Shown here: piece after piece, positions 9,384-21,224 of the stretch
How positions within the stretch are numbered: position 1 is the stretch's first letter
How the letters are laid out: each line of letters starts with the position of its first letter
Assembly: GCF_002088945.1 (NCBI RefSeq)
Contig: NZ_NCSU01000007.1
Coordinates: 620,001-684,000, forward strand
Source: Henriciella pelagia
GTDB lineage: Bacteria; Pseudomonadota; Alphaproteobacteria; Caulobacterales; Hyphomonadaceae
DNA: 64,000 nucleotides
Direction of reading: 5' to 3'
Translations under genes and position numbers: made by a program
Notes under the pieces: model-generated
Databases searched by the model: none
Told to the model about the DNA's origin: nothing
What the model saw: the letters and a program-made list of their open reading frames with translations, nothing else

Positions 9384-10643
9384 ATGGCCGATAGCGCGCA
9401 ACTCATCGATGATGTTGTCGACAGGAATTTGCATGGACCGATCGATCAGGTCGATCCGAGCGAGGCGGTGCTGTTTGAGACCGAAGCGCATCACGACGTC
9501 TTCAAACGCCTGCGCCGGGAAGACCCTGTTCACTTTCTTCCCGACAGCCCGTTTGGCCCATACTGGTCGATCACGCGGTTCGATGACATTGTTACCGTGG
9601 ACTCCAATCACAAGGTGTTCTCGTCGCAGCCGAGCATTGTCATCGGTGACCCGACAGATGACTTCCAGCCGCCCATGTTCATCGCCATGGATCAGCCCAA
9701 GCATGACGTTCAGCGCCGCGCTGCCCAGCCCGCTGTGGCGCCATCACAGCTTTCGGACCTCGAAGCGCTGATCCGCCAGCGTGTCTGCACCATTCTCGAC
9801 GATCTGCCGGTCGGAGAGACGTTCAACTGGGTCGACAAGGTCTCGATCGAGCTGACGACGCAGATGCTGGCGACGCTGTTCGATTTTCCGTTCGAGGACC
9901 GTCACAAACTGCCATTCTGGTCGGATGTGACGACGACGACCGAAGCGGTTGGTGCGGCGGGCGCTGACATGGAAGAGCGAAAGCGGCACCTGCACGAATG
10001 CCTCGAATATTTCTCCCGTCTGTGGGTGGAGCGAGCCAGCCAGCCGCCGAAATTCGATTTCATTTCCCTGCTGGCACACAATCCAGAGACGAAGGACATG
10101 ATCAAGAATCCGATTGAGCTGCTCGGCAATCTGATGCTGCTCATCGTTGGCGGAAATGACACGACGCGCAATTCGATCACGGGAGGGGTATATTTTCTCA
10201 ACAGGTATCCCGAACAGTATGAGAAGCTGAAGGCCGATCCCTCGCTCATCCCGAACATGGTGTCGGAGATCATTCGCTATCAGACACCGCTGGCACATAT
10301 GCGCCGGATCGCCCTTGAGGATTTTGAGCTGGGCGGAAAACTGATCAGGAAGGGCGACAAGGTGGTCATGTGGTACGCTTCCGGCAATCGCGATGAGGAC
10401 GTCATCGACCGGGCGGACGAGTTCCTGATCGACCGCAAGCGTGCGCGCCATCATGTGGCCTTCGGCTTCGGCATTCATCGCTGCATGGGCAACCGCGTTG
10501 CCGAGATGCAGTTGAGAATCCTCTGGGAAGAGATCCTGAAGCGCTTCGACAAGGTGGAAGTCGTCGGTGAACCGGAACGCGTGCAGTCGAATTTCGTGAC
10601 CGGCTATACCAAACTGCCAGTCGTGCTGCACCCGAAGCGGTAA
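9384..10643 (+). CDS. cytochrome P450, CYP153-type alkane/fatty-acid omega-hydroxylase
   Basis: A 419-residue soluble P450. The heme-thiolate loop FGFGIHRCMGNR puts the axial Cys at 367; the I-helix oxygen-binding motif GGNDTTRNS is at 256-264; LAHMRRIA is the K-helix-adjacent stretch typical of CYP153. CYP153 enzymes hydroxylate the terminal carbon of medium-chain alkanes, alcohols or fatty acids in the cytoplasm, using electrons from NADH through a ferredoxin reductase and a 2Fe-2S ferredoxin. Both partners are encoded two and three genes downstream, which strongly supports the assignment. A strong SD (GGGAGGAA) precedes the ATG. The stop overlaps the tetR start by one base (TAATG). The exact substrate is not readable from sequence. 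Confidence 0.9.
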   Translation: MADSAQLIDDVVDRNLHGPIDQVDPSEAVLFETEAHHDVFKRLRREDPVHFLPDSPFGPYWSITRFDDIVTVDSNHKVFSSQPSIVIGDPTDDFQPPMFIAMDQPKHDVQRRAAQPAVAPSQLSDLEALIRQRVCTILDDLPVGETFNWVDKVSIELTTQMLATLFDFPFEDRHKLPFWSDVTTTTEAVGAAGADMEERKRHLHECLEYFSRLWVERASQPPKFDFISLLAHNPETKDMIKNPIELLGNLMLLIVGGNDTTRNSITGGVYFLNRYPEQYEKLKADPSLIPNMVSEIIRYQTPLAHMRRIALEDFELGGKLIRKGDKVVMWYASGNRDEDVIDRADEFLIDRKRARHHVAFGFGIHRCMGNRVAEMQLRILWEEILKRFDKVEVVGEPERVQSNFVTGYTKLPVVLHPKR

Positions 10644-11317
10644 TGGCAGCAGGCACGCGCGAAAGGATCGTTGAGACGGCGCGCCAGCTGTTCAACCGGC
10701 TGCATTATGCCAATGTCACGACGGCAATGCTGGCCGAGGCAGTGGGCATTTCAGAAGGCAATCTCTGGTACCACTTCAAGACCAAGCGCGACCTGCTTGA
10801 AGCGATCACGGGTGATTTCCTCGAGCGGAATGCCGCCCGCCTCGCGGTTCAGCCGGACCAAGCTGACATTCTTGGGTCTTATGTGGCCTATCTCGGCGCA
10901 CTCGCCGGGGAGCTGCGCCAGTTTCGCTTCCTCTACCGCGACCAGGCCGATTATGGCGCGCATACAGAAGCGTTGAACGAAGCGCTGCCTGATATTTACG
11001 CCGGATCGAGGAACAACTTTTGCGCCTTCTTTCGTGCCATGAAGGATCAGGGCGCGCTCAACATTGACGATGACGAGATTGCGGACCTCGCGGTCAATGC
11101 GATCCTGGTGCTTCGCTATACGCTGGAATATTTACGGGAGTCGGGACAAGCCGACACGGAAGGATCCGGGGCCGTCGCACGCGGCATCCGCCAGCATCTC
11201 ACATTGTTCTCGCACCGCCTTTCCCCAGCGGCGCGACTTGAACTGGAGCGGCGGATTGATGCACTAGAGAAGGGTCGCTTGAAAATTCGTGACGCCTGCG
11301 TCATGAATGCTCAATAA
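10643..11317 (+). CDS. TetR-family regulator embedded in the CYP153 operon
   Basis: A 224-residue one-domain regulator. Residues 1-50 form a TetR DNA-binding domain (TRERIVETARQLFNRLHYANV, then the helix-turn-helix MLAEAVGISEGNLWYHFKTK); the rest is an all-helical ligand-binding region. It lies between the P450 and reductase genes and overlaps the first by one base, so it is co-transcribed with its likely targets and would be autoregulated. The inverted repeat at 9345-9360 is the best operator candidate. A hydrocarbon, alcohol or fatty acid ligand would fit the context, but that is inference. Confidence 0.88.
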   Translation: MAAGTRERIVETARQLFNRLHYANVTTAMLAEAVGISEGNLWYHFKTKRDLLEAITGDFLERNAARLAVQPDQADILGSYVAYLGALAGELRQFRFLYRDQADYGAHTEALNEALPDIYAGSRNNFCAFFRAMKDQGALNIDDDEIADLAVNAILVLRYTLEYLRESGQADTEGSGAVARGIRQHLTLFSHRLSPAARLELERRIDALEKGRLKIRDACVMNAQ

Positions 11318-12578
11318 TCGTCGGGGGAACCGCAGTTTGGACCTGTCTCAGTCAAGGAAGATTGTCATTATTGGCGGCGGCCAGGCAGGCGCTCAGGCTG
11401 TGCAGTCGCTGCGTCTGTTCGGCTATGAGGGCGACATCACGCTTGTTGGCGACGAAGCCGCGCTTCCCTATCAGCGCCCACCGCTTTCCAAGGCCTATAT
11501 GAAGGGCGAAATGGCCGAGGACCGGCTCTATTTCAAACCGGGATCCTGGTATGAGGACAATAATGTCGAGACCCTTCTTTCCCAGAAGGTGGAGGCAATT
11601 GACCGGTCAGCGCGCGAAGTGCGCCTTGAGCATGGCGGCCACCTGTCCTATGACGCCCTGATCATTGCGACCGGGTCCCGCCCGCGCGCGCTGCCAGTCG
11701 AAGGGGCGGCGCTGGACAATGTGTACGACCTTCGCGGCCTTTCAGATGTCGAGCATATCCGGCCAAAGATGATCGAGGGCCGCAACCTGGTAATCATCGG
11801 GGCTGGCTATATCGGTCTCGAAGCTGCTGCGGTTGCCAGCCAGCTGGGCCTCAAGGTCACGGTGCTTGAAATGGCCGACCGCGTGCTCGCCCGCGTCACC
11901 AGCCCGGTCATCAGCGAATTCTACGAGACCCAGCACAAGGCCCACGGCGTTGATATCCGTACAGGCGCACGCCTTGCTTCGCTGAAAGGAAGGGATGGCG
12001 CTGTCAGCCATGCCGTTCTTGCGACGGGTGAAGAAATTGAGGCCGACATGGTCCTCGCGGGGATCGGCATCCTGCCGAATACCGAGCTTGCAGAAGCCGC
12101 CGGCCTGCCCTGTGCCAACGGTATCCTGGTCGATGAGGATGCGCGCACGTCCGATCCGCGCATATTTGCCGCAGGCGATTGTGCGAGCCGCCCACTGGTC
12201 CACTACGGGCGCCGGGGCCGGCTGGAAAGCGTGCACAATGCGATTGAGCAGGGAAAACTTGCCGCCGCAGCCATCATGGGAAAGCCGCGTCCGACGCTGG
12301 ACTGCCCGTGGTTCTGGTCTGACCAGTATGACCTCAAGCTGCAGATTGCCGGACTGTCGACCGATTATGATGAAATCGTCGTGCGCGGATCGCCCGAAGA
12401 CAAGAAATTTGCGGCCTTCTACCTGAGGGCCGGCCGCCTGATCGCTGTGGACGCGGTCAACAGCCCGCCGGAATTCCTGGCGTCGAAAAAGCTGATCATC
12501 ACCGGTGCAGTCATTGCGCGTGAACGTTTGAGTGATACATCCGTCAGCATGAAAGAAATTGCGGCTGAGGCCGCCTGA
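11307..12578 (+). CDS. ferredoxin reductase, FAD/NAD(P)H-dependent (CYP153 electron transfer)
   Basis: A putidaredoxin-reductase-type flavoprotein of 423 residues. It has an N-terminal FAD dinucleotide fold (IVIIGGGQAGAQA), PYQRPPLSKAYM typical of oxygenase-coupled reductases, a second GxGYIGLE fold for NADH, and the FAD-binding RIFAAGDCAS near residue 290. It passes electrons from NADH to the ferredoxin encoded 14 bases downstream. The ATG at 11307 overlaps the tetR stop and lacks a clear SD; a TTG at 11337 with GGGGG nine bases upstream is a credible alternative start, giving 413 residues. Confidence 0.9.
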   Translation: MLNNRRGNRSLDLSQSRKIVIIGGGQAGAQAVQSLRLFGYEGDITLVGDEAALPYQRPPLSKAYMKGEMAEDRLYFKPGSWYEDNNVETLLSQKVEAIDRSAREVRLEHGGHLSYDALIIATGSRPRALPVEGAALDNVYDLRGLSDVEHIRPKMIEGRNLVIIGAGYIGLEAAAVASQLGLKVTVLEMADRVLARVTSPVISEFYETQHKAHGVDIRTGARLASLKGRDGAVSHAVLATGEEIEADMVLAGIGILPNTELAEAAGLPCANGILVDEDARTSDPRIFAAGDCASRPLVHYGRRGRLESVHNAIEQGKLAAAAIMGKPRPTLDCPWFWSDQYDLKLQIAGLSTDYDEIVVRGSPEDKKFAAFYLRAGRLIAVDAVNSPPEFLASKKLIITGAVIARERLSDTSVSMKEIAAEAA

Positions 12579-12592
12579 GGAGATAGCTAGAA

Positions 12593-12913
12593 ATGCCGAA
12601 AATTATTTACGTCGACCATGAGGGCACTGAGCGCCCGATCGAAGCCAAGAATGGCGAAACGGTCATGGAAACGGCGATCAAGAATTCCATCCCCGGTATC
12701 GATGCCGACTGCGGCGGCGCCTGCGCCTGCGCAACCTGCCACGTCTATGTCGATGAGGCCTTCATGCCGAAGGTGGGCGAGCCTGAAGACATGGAACAAT
12801 CCATGCTCGACTTCGCCGAGAATGTTCAGTCCAATTCGCGCCTGTCCTGCCAGATCACCGTTTCCGATGAATTGGACGGCCTGAAAGTGACCACGCCGGA
12901 GAGCCAGCACTAA
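12593..12913 (+). CDS. 2Fe-2S ferredoxin, adrenodoxin/putidaredoxin type
   Basis: A 106-residue ferredoxin. The cluster ligands are Cys 40, 46, 49 and 86, in the C-x5-C-x2-C-x36-C spacing of the vertebrate-type/adrenodoxin class used by bacterial P450s; an extra Cys 44 lies in the same loop. It is the direct electron donor expected for the CYP153 enzyme. A GGAGATAGC ribosome binding site precedes the ATG. One base separates its stop from the GTG start of the thioesterase gene. Confidence 0.93.
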   Translation: MPKIIYVDHEGTERPIEAKNGETVMETAIKNSIPGIDADCGGACACATCHVYVDEAFMPKVGEPEDMEQSMLDFAENVQSNSRLSCQITVSDELDGLKVTTPESQH

Positions 12914-12914
12914 G

Positions 12915-13697
12915 GTGCGCTATAGCGAGCTCATTGCGGGGCTGAGGCGGGGAACCGCCGGACGCATCGAGACCACGATTCCGGACAGCTGGATGCAGGG
13001 GCGCACCACTTATGGCGGCCTCACTGCGGCCTTGTGCCTTGAATCGGCGAAAGAACTTGTGCCGGACATGCCGGTGCGCGCCGCTCAGGTCGCATTTATT
13101 GGCCCGGTGGGCGGTGAGGTCGTGATCTCTCCTCACATATTGCGGCGAGGCAAGTCATCGGCCTTCGTGAATGTCGACCTCGTCAGCGAGGGCGGCATCA
13201 TGGCCCGCTGCATCTTTACGTTTGGCGCGCGGCGGGATTCGGAAGTCGACCAGAAGTCGCGCCAATGCCCGGACGCGCCGGGCCCCGAAGCGTGTGAGAG
13301 CTTCTTTGGCGAGCGGCGACCCAACTTTGCGCACAACTTCAATATTCGCATGGTCAGCGGCGCTCGGCCCGTTTCTGGCGCGAAGCATGGCGACATGGTC
13401 CTCTGGCTGCGTCACAAGGATGAGGGTGCTTTGTGGGATCCGACGACAATCCTGTCACTCGCCGATGCGCCGCCGCCCGCCGCGTTGTCCATGCTCACCA
13501 GGCCGGCACCGATCAGTTCGATGACATGGATGGCGGAATTCCTGACGGATGACATCCGGACGGTTGAAGGCTGGTTTCTCGTGCATCATGAGGCACAGGC
13601 GACGAAGGATGGCTATTCCAGCCAGTCCATGCGCATGTGGAACCGTGACGGTGATCCGATCATGATTGGTCGTCAGACCATCGCGATGTTCGGTTAG
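12915..13697 (+). CDS. acyl-CoA thioesterase (hotdog fold, TesB-like)
   Basis: A 260-residue protein with tandem hotdog features: an N-terminal TYGGLTAALCLESA, and a C-terminal SSMTWMAEFL ... GWFLVHHEAQATKDGYSSQSMRMWNRDG, close to the TesB/4HBT_3 pattern. These enzymes hydrolyse acyl-CoA to free acid and CoA. It starts with GTG at 12915, directly after the ferredoxin stop, so it belongs to the CYP153 operon. Release of free fatty acid for omega-hydroxylation, or of the oxidised product, is a reasonable but unproven role. It converges with the next gene, sharing four bases. Confidence 0.78.
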   Translation: MRYSELIAGLRRGTAGRIETTIPDSWMQGRTTYGGLTAALCLESAKELVPDMPVRAAQVAFIGPVGGEVVISPHILRRGKSSAFVNVDLVSEGGIMARCIFTFGARRDSEVDQKSRQCPDAPGPEACESFFGERRPNFAHNFNIRMVSGARPVSGAKHGDMVLWLRHKDEGALWDPTTILSLADAPPPAALSMLTRPAPISSMTWMAEFLTDDIRTVEGWFLVHHEAQATKDGYSSQSMRMWNRDGDPIMIGRQTIAMFG

Positions 13698-14281
13698 GGC
13701 TGCGTCTCGTCCGGCGCGCCCGGGCGCAGACGTGCGTTCAGTGTTGCATATTGCGAACCCGCCGCAGCGCCAGCATCGGCAGCTGTCAGTTCCACCGTCA
13801 TGGCATCACCACCGCTGCCTGACGTGAAGACGCGGCGATACTTTCCGTCTGACTGGGGGTAGCCTGCATCGATTTCGGTGTATCCGAAACCAGATTGCAA
13901 CACGCCGCTGCCGACAATGTCGAGCGTGACCTTTGTGGGCAGGCTGATGGCCTTGACCTCGCAGACCTGTCCCTGCTCGTATTGCAGCTGCACGAGCGCC
14001 TCAGCCATCTGCCAGACCTGCACTGTTTCGGAAGGGAAGAGTGAAATCTTGTTCGCATCAAGCTTGCGCAGCTTTGTGGCATTCCGGACTTCGAAGGCCT
14101 TCAGCGCCTTGCCGGTTTCCATGGCGATAAGGCAGTGGCTGAGAACGCCGTCGGCAAAGGCCTGAACCCCTTCGCCCTGGGTGATTGTGGCGCCCGGCCT
14201 GTAGCCAGCCCGGTCTTGCGGTGCGATGCAGCCGGCCAGCAGGGCGGCTGCGCCGAGGCCCACTATGAGATGATGTGTCAT
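13694..14281 (-). CDS. predicted lipoprotein of unknown function
   Basis: A 195-residue protein beginning with a lipoprotein signal peptide: MTHHLIVGLGAAALLAGC, acylated Cys at 18. The mature part has no family I recognise; it contains two later Cys that could pair (HCLIAMETG and GQVCEVKA). The start at 14281 is fixed by the signal peptide; a longer in-frame reading to 14458 adds implausible sequence. It is divergent from the enoyl-CoA hydratase gene, with a 110-base promoter region between them, and convergent with the thioesterase gene. Confidence 0.75.
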   Translation of the reverse strand: MTHHLIVGLGAAALLAGCIAPQDRAGYRPGATITQGEGVQAFADGVLSHCLIAMETGKALKAFEVRNATKLRKLDANKISLFPSETVQVWQMAEALVQLQYEQGQVCEVKAISLPTKVTLDIVGSGVLQSGFGYTEIDAGYPQSDGKYRRVFTSGSGGDAMTVELTAADAGAAAGSQYATLNARLRPGAPDETQP

Positions 14282-14391
14282 GCAACTCTCCCTGGCAGGA
14301 GAGGTATAGCAGCGGCCGATCAGGACCGGCAAACGCTTTGGTTCATCGCAGATCTCGGATAAGACGAATGCCAAATCGCGAAAGGGGCAAT

Positions 14392-15183
14392 ATGAGCGAT
14401 CAGATCCATATTGAGCGGACAGGACGAACGGCCACGGTCCGTTTCGATACCGGCTCAACGTCGAACGCGCTCAGCCAGTCCCTGATCAGGAACCTCACTG
14501 AAGTCGCTCGCGAGTTTCGAGCTGCCCCCGACATCTCGACGGTGATACTGACCGGACGATCCGACAATTTCAGCATGGGCGCTGATCTCAAGGACCCTGA
14601 CCGTGCACGACTGGCAAGTGCCGGCCTCGGCGAGCGCAGGATCATCCAGCGGCTGGGGCCGGACCTTTGCGAAGCGTGGGAGCGCGTTGACGCGATGACG
14701 ATTTGCGCCATCGAAGGCTGGTGCATTGGTGGGGGAATGGCATTGGCCGCCGCGTGCGACCTTCGCGTCTCATCCGAGACCGCCACATTCTATGTCCCGG
14801 AAGTCGAGCGCGGCATGAATATGAGCTGGGGGGCAATACCCCGCTTTGTCGCCCTGATTGGCCCGGCGCGAACCAAGAGGCTGGCAGCACTGTGTGAGAA
14901 AGTGAGCGCAGAACAGGCCATTCAATGGGGGTTGGTTGACTATTCCAGCTTACCCGGCAGTGCTGTGAAACGGGCGCAACAGATTGCAGAAGAGGCTGCC
15001 GACCTGCCACCAACAGCGCTGAAAATGGTCAAGCAGGATGTGAACGTGTCGGCGTTTTCGTTGGCGCGTGCAACGGCTCACCGGGACCTTGAAGCCTTTC
15101 TGCTTATGCAGGAATCGGATGACTTCAAGGAAGGTGTGGCGGCCTTTCTCGAGGGGCGCAGTCCCCGATTTACGGGTGACTGA
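14392..15183 (+). CDS. enoyl-CoA hydratase/isomerase family protein
   Basis: A 263-residue crotonase-fold protein. The oxyanion-hole regions are NFSMGADLKD (residues about 60-69) and GWCIGGGMALAAACDLR (about 110-126). The catalytic position contains FYVPEVERGMNMSWG, with a Glu as in hydratases. It acts on acyl-CoA thioesters, probably in beta-oxidation or a related degradative route; substrate unknown. The ATG at 14392 follows AAAGGGG, giving a better start than upstream in-frame codons. It lies downstream of the CYP153 operon but behind a separate divergent promoter, so functional linkage is only suggestive. Confidence 0.85.
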   Translation: MSDQIHIERTGRTATVRFDTGSTSNALSQSLIRNLTEVAREFRAAPDISTVILTGRSDNFSMGADLKDPDRARLASAGLGERRIIQRLGPDLCEAWERVDAMTICAIEGWCIGGGMALAAACDLRVSSETATFYVPEVERGMNMSWGAIPRFVALIGPARTKRLAALCEKVSAEQAIQWGLVDYSSLPGSAVKRAQQIAEEAADLPPTALKMVKQDVNVSAFSLARATAHRDLEAFLLMQESDDFKEGVAAFLEGRSPRFTGD

Positions 15184-15210
15184 ATAGCGGCCTGCTGAAG
15201 GCGATCGCGC

Positions 15211-15618
15211 CTAGTGGACGACTGCGGCCTTGAGATCGGTCAGATAGTCGATCTGGGCCTGCAGGGCGCCCTGGTGAGGGCTGTCCTTGCCTTCAGAGAG
15301 AAGCTTGGACCTGGCTGCTTCCAGATCCTCACTGACCTTTGCGGCGTCGACCTTGGAAAGATCGACGGCTTCTTCTGCCAGGATGGTGAGGCCGGCCGGC
15401 GTCACATCGGCAAAGCCGCCGCGCACGAACAGGCGCATGGCGACGGTGTCGCCTTCGAGAACGCGGACCACACCATTCTTCAGCGTCGTCATGAATGGGG
15501 CATGGTTCACCAGCACGCCAAATTCGCCTTCCGATCCCGGAGCGATCACGTGATCGACGTCGCCGGAGAACAGCTCCTTGGCGGGCGATACGAGAGAGAA
15601 GTGAAGTTTGTCAGCCAT
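15211..15618 (-). CDS. atpC: ATP synthase F1 epsilon subunit
   Basis: A 135-residue epsilon subunit of the F1 central stalk. The N-terminal beta-sandwich is intact (FSLVSPAKELFSGDVDHVIAPGSEGEFGVLVNHAP) and the C-terminal two-helix arm is present (VDLSKVDAAKVSEDLEAARSKL). It couples rotation to catalysis and can inhibit ATP hydrolysis. Last gene of the atpHAGDC operon; 85 bases separate it from atpD, containing a strong hairpin. It converges on the enoyl-CoA hydratase gene 27 bases away. Confidence 0.96.
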   Translation of the reverse strand: MADKLHFSLVSPAKELFSGDVDHVIAPGSEGEFGVLVNHAPFMTTLKNGVVRVLEGDTVAMRLFVRGGFADVTPAGLTILAEEAVDLSKVDAAKVSEDLEAARSKLLSEGKDSPHQGALQAQIDYLTDLKAAVVH

Positions 15619-15649
15619 GATCGGTGATCCAGTGTCTTCGTCGTGGTGT

Positions 15650-15678
15650 CCCTGCCGGCGGCGTGGCTGCCGGCAGGG
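15650..15678 (-). other. intercistronic stem-loop between atpD and atpC
   Basis: CCCTGCCGGC (15650-15659) and GCCGGCAGGG (15669-15678) are perfectly complementary with a nine-base loop. No T-run follows on either strand, so it is not a classical terminator. In the atp mRNA it could be a processing or stability element that adjusts atpC expression relative to atpD; this is inference. Confidence 0.6.
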
Positions 15679-15703
15679 GTATTTGGTTCAGGAAAAGCGC
15701 GAC

Positions 15704-18386
<2,683 letters not shown>

Positions 18387-18413
18387 TGCTCAGCTCCTGC
18401 TCGCGTGTCGTTC

Positions 18414-19949
<1,536 letters not shown>

Positions 19950-19956
19950 CGAGCCT

Positions 19957-20517
19957 CTAAGCTCCCTTCATGGCGGTGTTCATACGTTCAAGTTTGGAGG
20001 CGACACTGGCGTCGATCAGGGTAGATCCGACGCGCAGCTGGATGCCGCCAATGAGGCCGGGAACGACCTCGGTTTCGAGTTCGACGTCGCTGCCTACAGC
20101 TTTTGCCAGGACAGCTTCAAGCTTCTGGCGCTGCGGCGCGGTCATTTCTTCTGCGGTCCGCGCAATGGCGCGTTTGACGCCGCGGTGCTTTGCATAGAGC
20201 TCGTCGAAATGGCCGGCAGCGCCGACAATCTCGTTGGAGCGGCCATTGGTGGCCATGGTGGCAAGGAAGCTTGCGACCGTCTTCACGAGACCGGCTTTCT
20301 CGGCAATCGCCTTGAGAGCCTTGGTTTTCTCGTCGCGGCTGAAAGCTGGGGACTCGAGCAGGCGGGTCAGGTCTTCGCTGTCCTTTGCCATTTTGGCAAA
20401 GCTTGCGAGATCGGTGTCCACGCGTTCGAGTTCGCCTTTTTCCTTGGCGAGGTCAAATAGCGCGCTGGCATAGCGCCGCGCGGTTTCATTTGCAGGGGAG
20501 GCGGAAGCTGCGGCCAA
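19957..20517 (-). CDS. atpH: ATP synthase F1 delta subunit (OSCP)
   Basis: The delta subunit links F1 to the peripheral stalk. The conserved N-terminal [14 protein letters not shown] and C-terminal [27 protein letters not shown] are clear. I place the start at the TTG at 20517, giving 186 residues, the usual family length. The only in-frame ATG is at 20673 and would add 52 residues that do not look like delta and would overlap the priA remnant region. The SD is poor (GGA eight bases upstream). The true start is the least certain in this operon. Confidence 0.88.
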   Translation of the reverse strand: MAAASASPANETARRYASALFDLAKEKGELERVDTDLASFAKMAKDSEDLTRLLESPAFSRDEKTKALKAIAEKAGLVKTVASFLATMATNGRSNEIVGAAGHFDELYAKHRGVKRAIARTAEEMTAPQRQKLEAVLAKAVGSDVELETEVVPGLIGGIQLRVGSTLIDASVASKLERMNTAMKGA

Positions 20518-20682
20518 GACCTTTTTCCGTCTGTTGAGGGCGGATGCCCGGGGTGTGAAACATGGGGTGTGGGCTGGTGGCAGAGCCCCAACCCAACGCT
20601 TGGCAGGGCGCTTAGCACTTCGTTTGGAGGCTGACAACATGGCCGCAGCGGTAGAGGCGCGACCGATTGGCACAATCAGTGT

Positions 20683-20719
20683 CTAAAGGAAGGAATGCGG
20701 ATCAATATCGGCCGAGACG
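20683..20719 (-). pseudogene. duplicated 3' end of priA (12 codons including stop)
   Basis: Read on the minus strand this stretch encodes VSADIDPHSFL-stop, against VSADIDPYSFL-stop at the real end of priA (21225-21261). The 21-base core GGATCAATATCxGCCGAGACG differs at one base; the other changes are mostly in third codon positions. The copies are in direct orientation 542 bases apart and flank a small membrane-protein gene. It looks like the original priA end, displaced when a segment carrying a replacement end inserted. Confidence 0.75.
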
Positions 20720-20737
20720 GTGATCGCTTAAGGTGAT

Positions 20738-21082
20738 CTAGTGTATTTTTTGCCGCGCGATGCTGGCTTCTATCGCAATGGGTATTAGCGCCCCGACAAG
20801 AAGGCCTGTTATCCAGATGGGAAAAGTGCCGAAAATCAGAAGTATCAAGCCGGGCACAGCAAAGCCAAACCCTATGAGTCCGACGAAGCCGTAAATTGTC
20901 CAGATCGCGAGATCGGTCGCGTTTCTTGTGCCGACACGCAAAGCGGACACTACTGATGCGCCAATTCCGATAGACACAAGAACAATCGCAGCGATGCCGG
21001 TGACTTGAGCGTCCGGCATTTTCCAAATGGTTGTCCCGCATGTCAGGCAGATGAGCAGAACAGCGAGCAATGCATCGAGCAT
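20738..21082 (-). CDS. small polytopic membrane protein of unknown function inserted between priA and atpH
   Basis: From the ATG at 21082 this is 114 residues, starting MLDALLAVLLICLTCG. It has three or four hydrophobic segments (LLAVLLICL; VTGIAAIVLVSIGIGASVV; IYGFVGLIGFGFAVPGLILLIFG; WITGLLVGALIPIAI) and ends in RQKIH. A TTG at 21136 would add 18 polar residues. I recognise no family. Its base composition is visibly lower in G+C than priA and the atp genes, and it is bracketed by two copies of the priA 3' end, so it was probably acquired. Whether it is expressed, and whether it affects atp transcription, is unknown. Confidence 0.6.
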   Translation of the reverse strand: MLDALLAVLLICLTCGTTIWKMPDAQVTGIAAIVLVSIGIGASVVSALRVGTRNATDLAIWTIYGFVGLIGFGFAVPGLILLIFGTFPIWITGLLVGALIPIAIEASIARQKIH

Positions 21083-21224
21083 TATCACCCAACGTGCGCT
21101 TGCTTTTGCCGAAGGTCGTTCATCTGACGCGATCAAGGCGAGCCTGTCCTATGCTTGAGGGCATTGTCTTCTGATACGGCCTTTGCCGCAATGCGCCATA
21201 TTCGACCTGCCGCGTCTAGCTACG

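Noticed and set aside
19957-20673. AtpH with a 52-residue N-terminal extension from an ATG at 20673
   Set aside because: The added sequence is unlike delta subunits, and the TTG at 20517 gives normal length. I keep a note that the start is uncertain.
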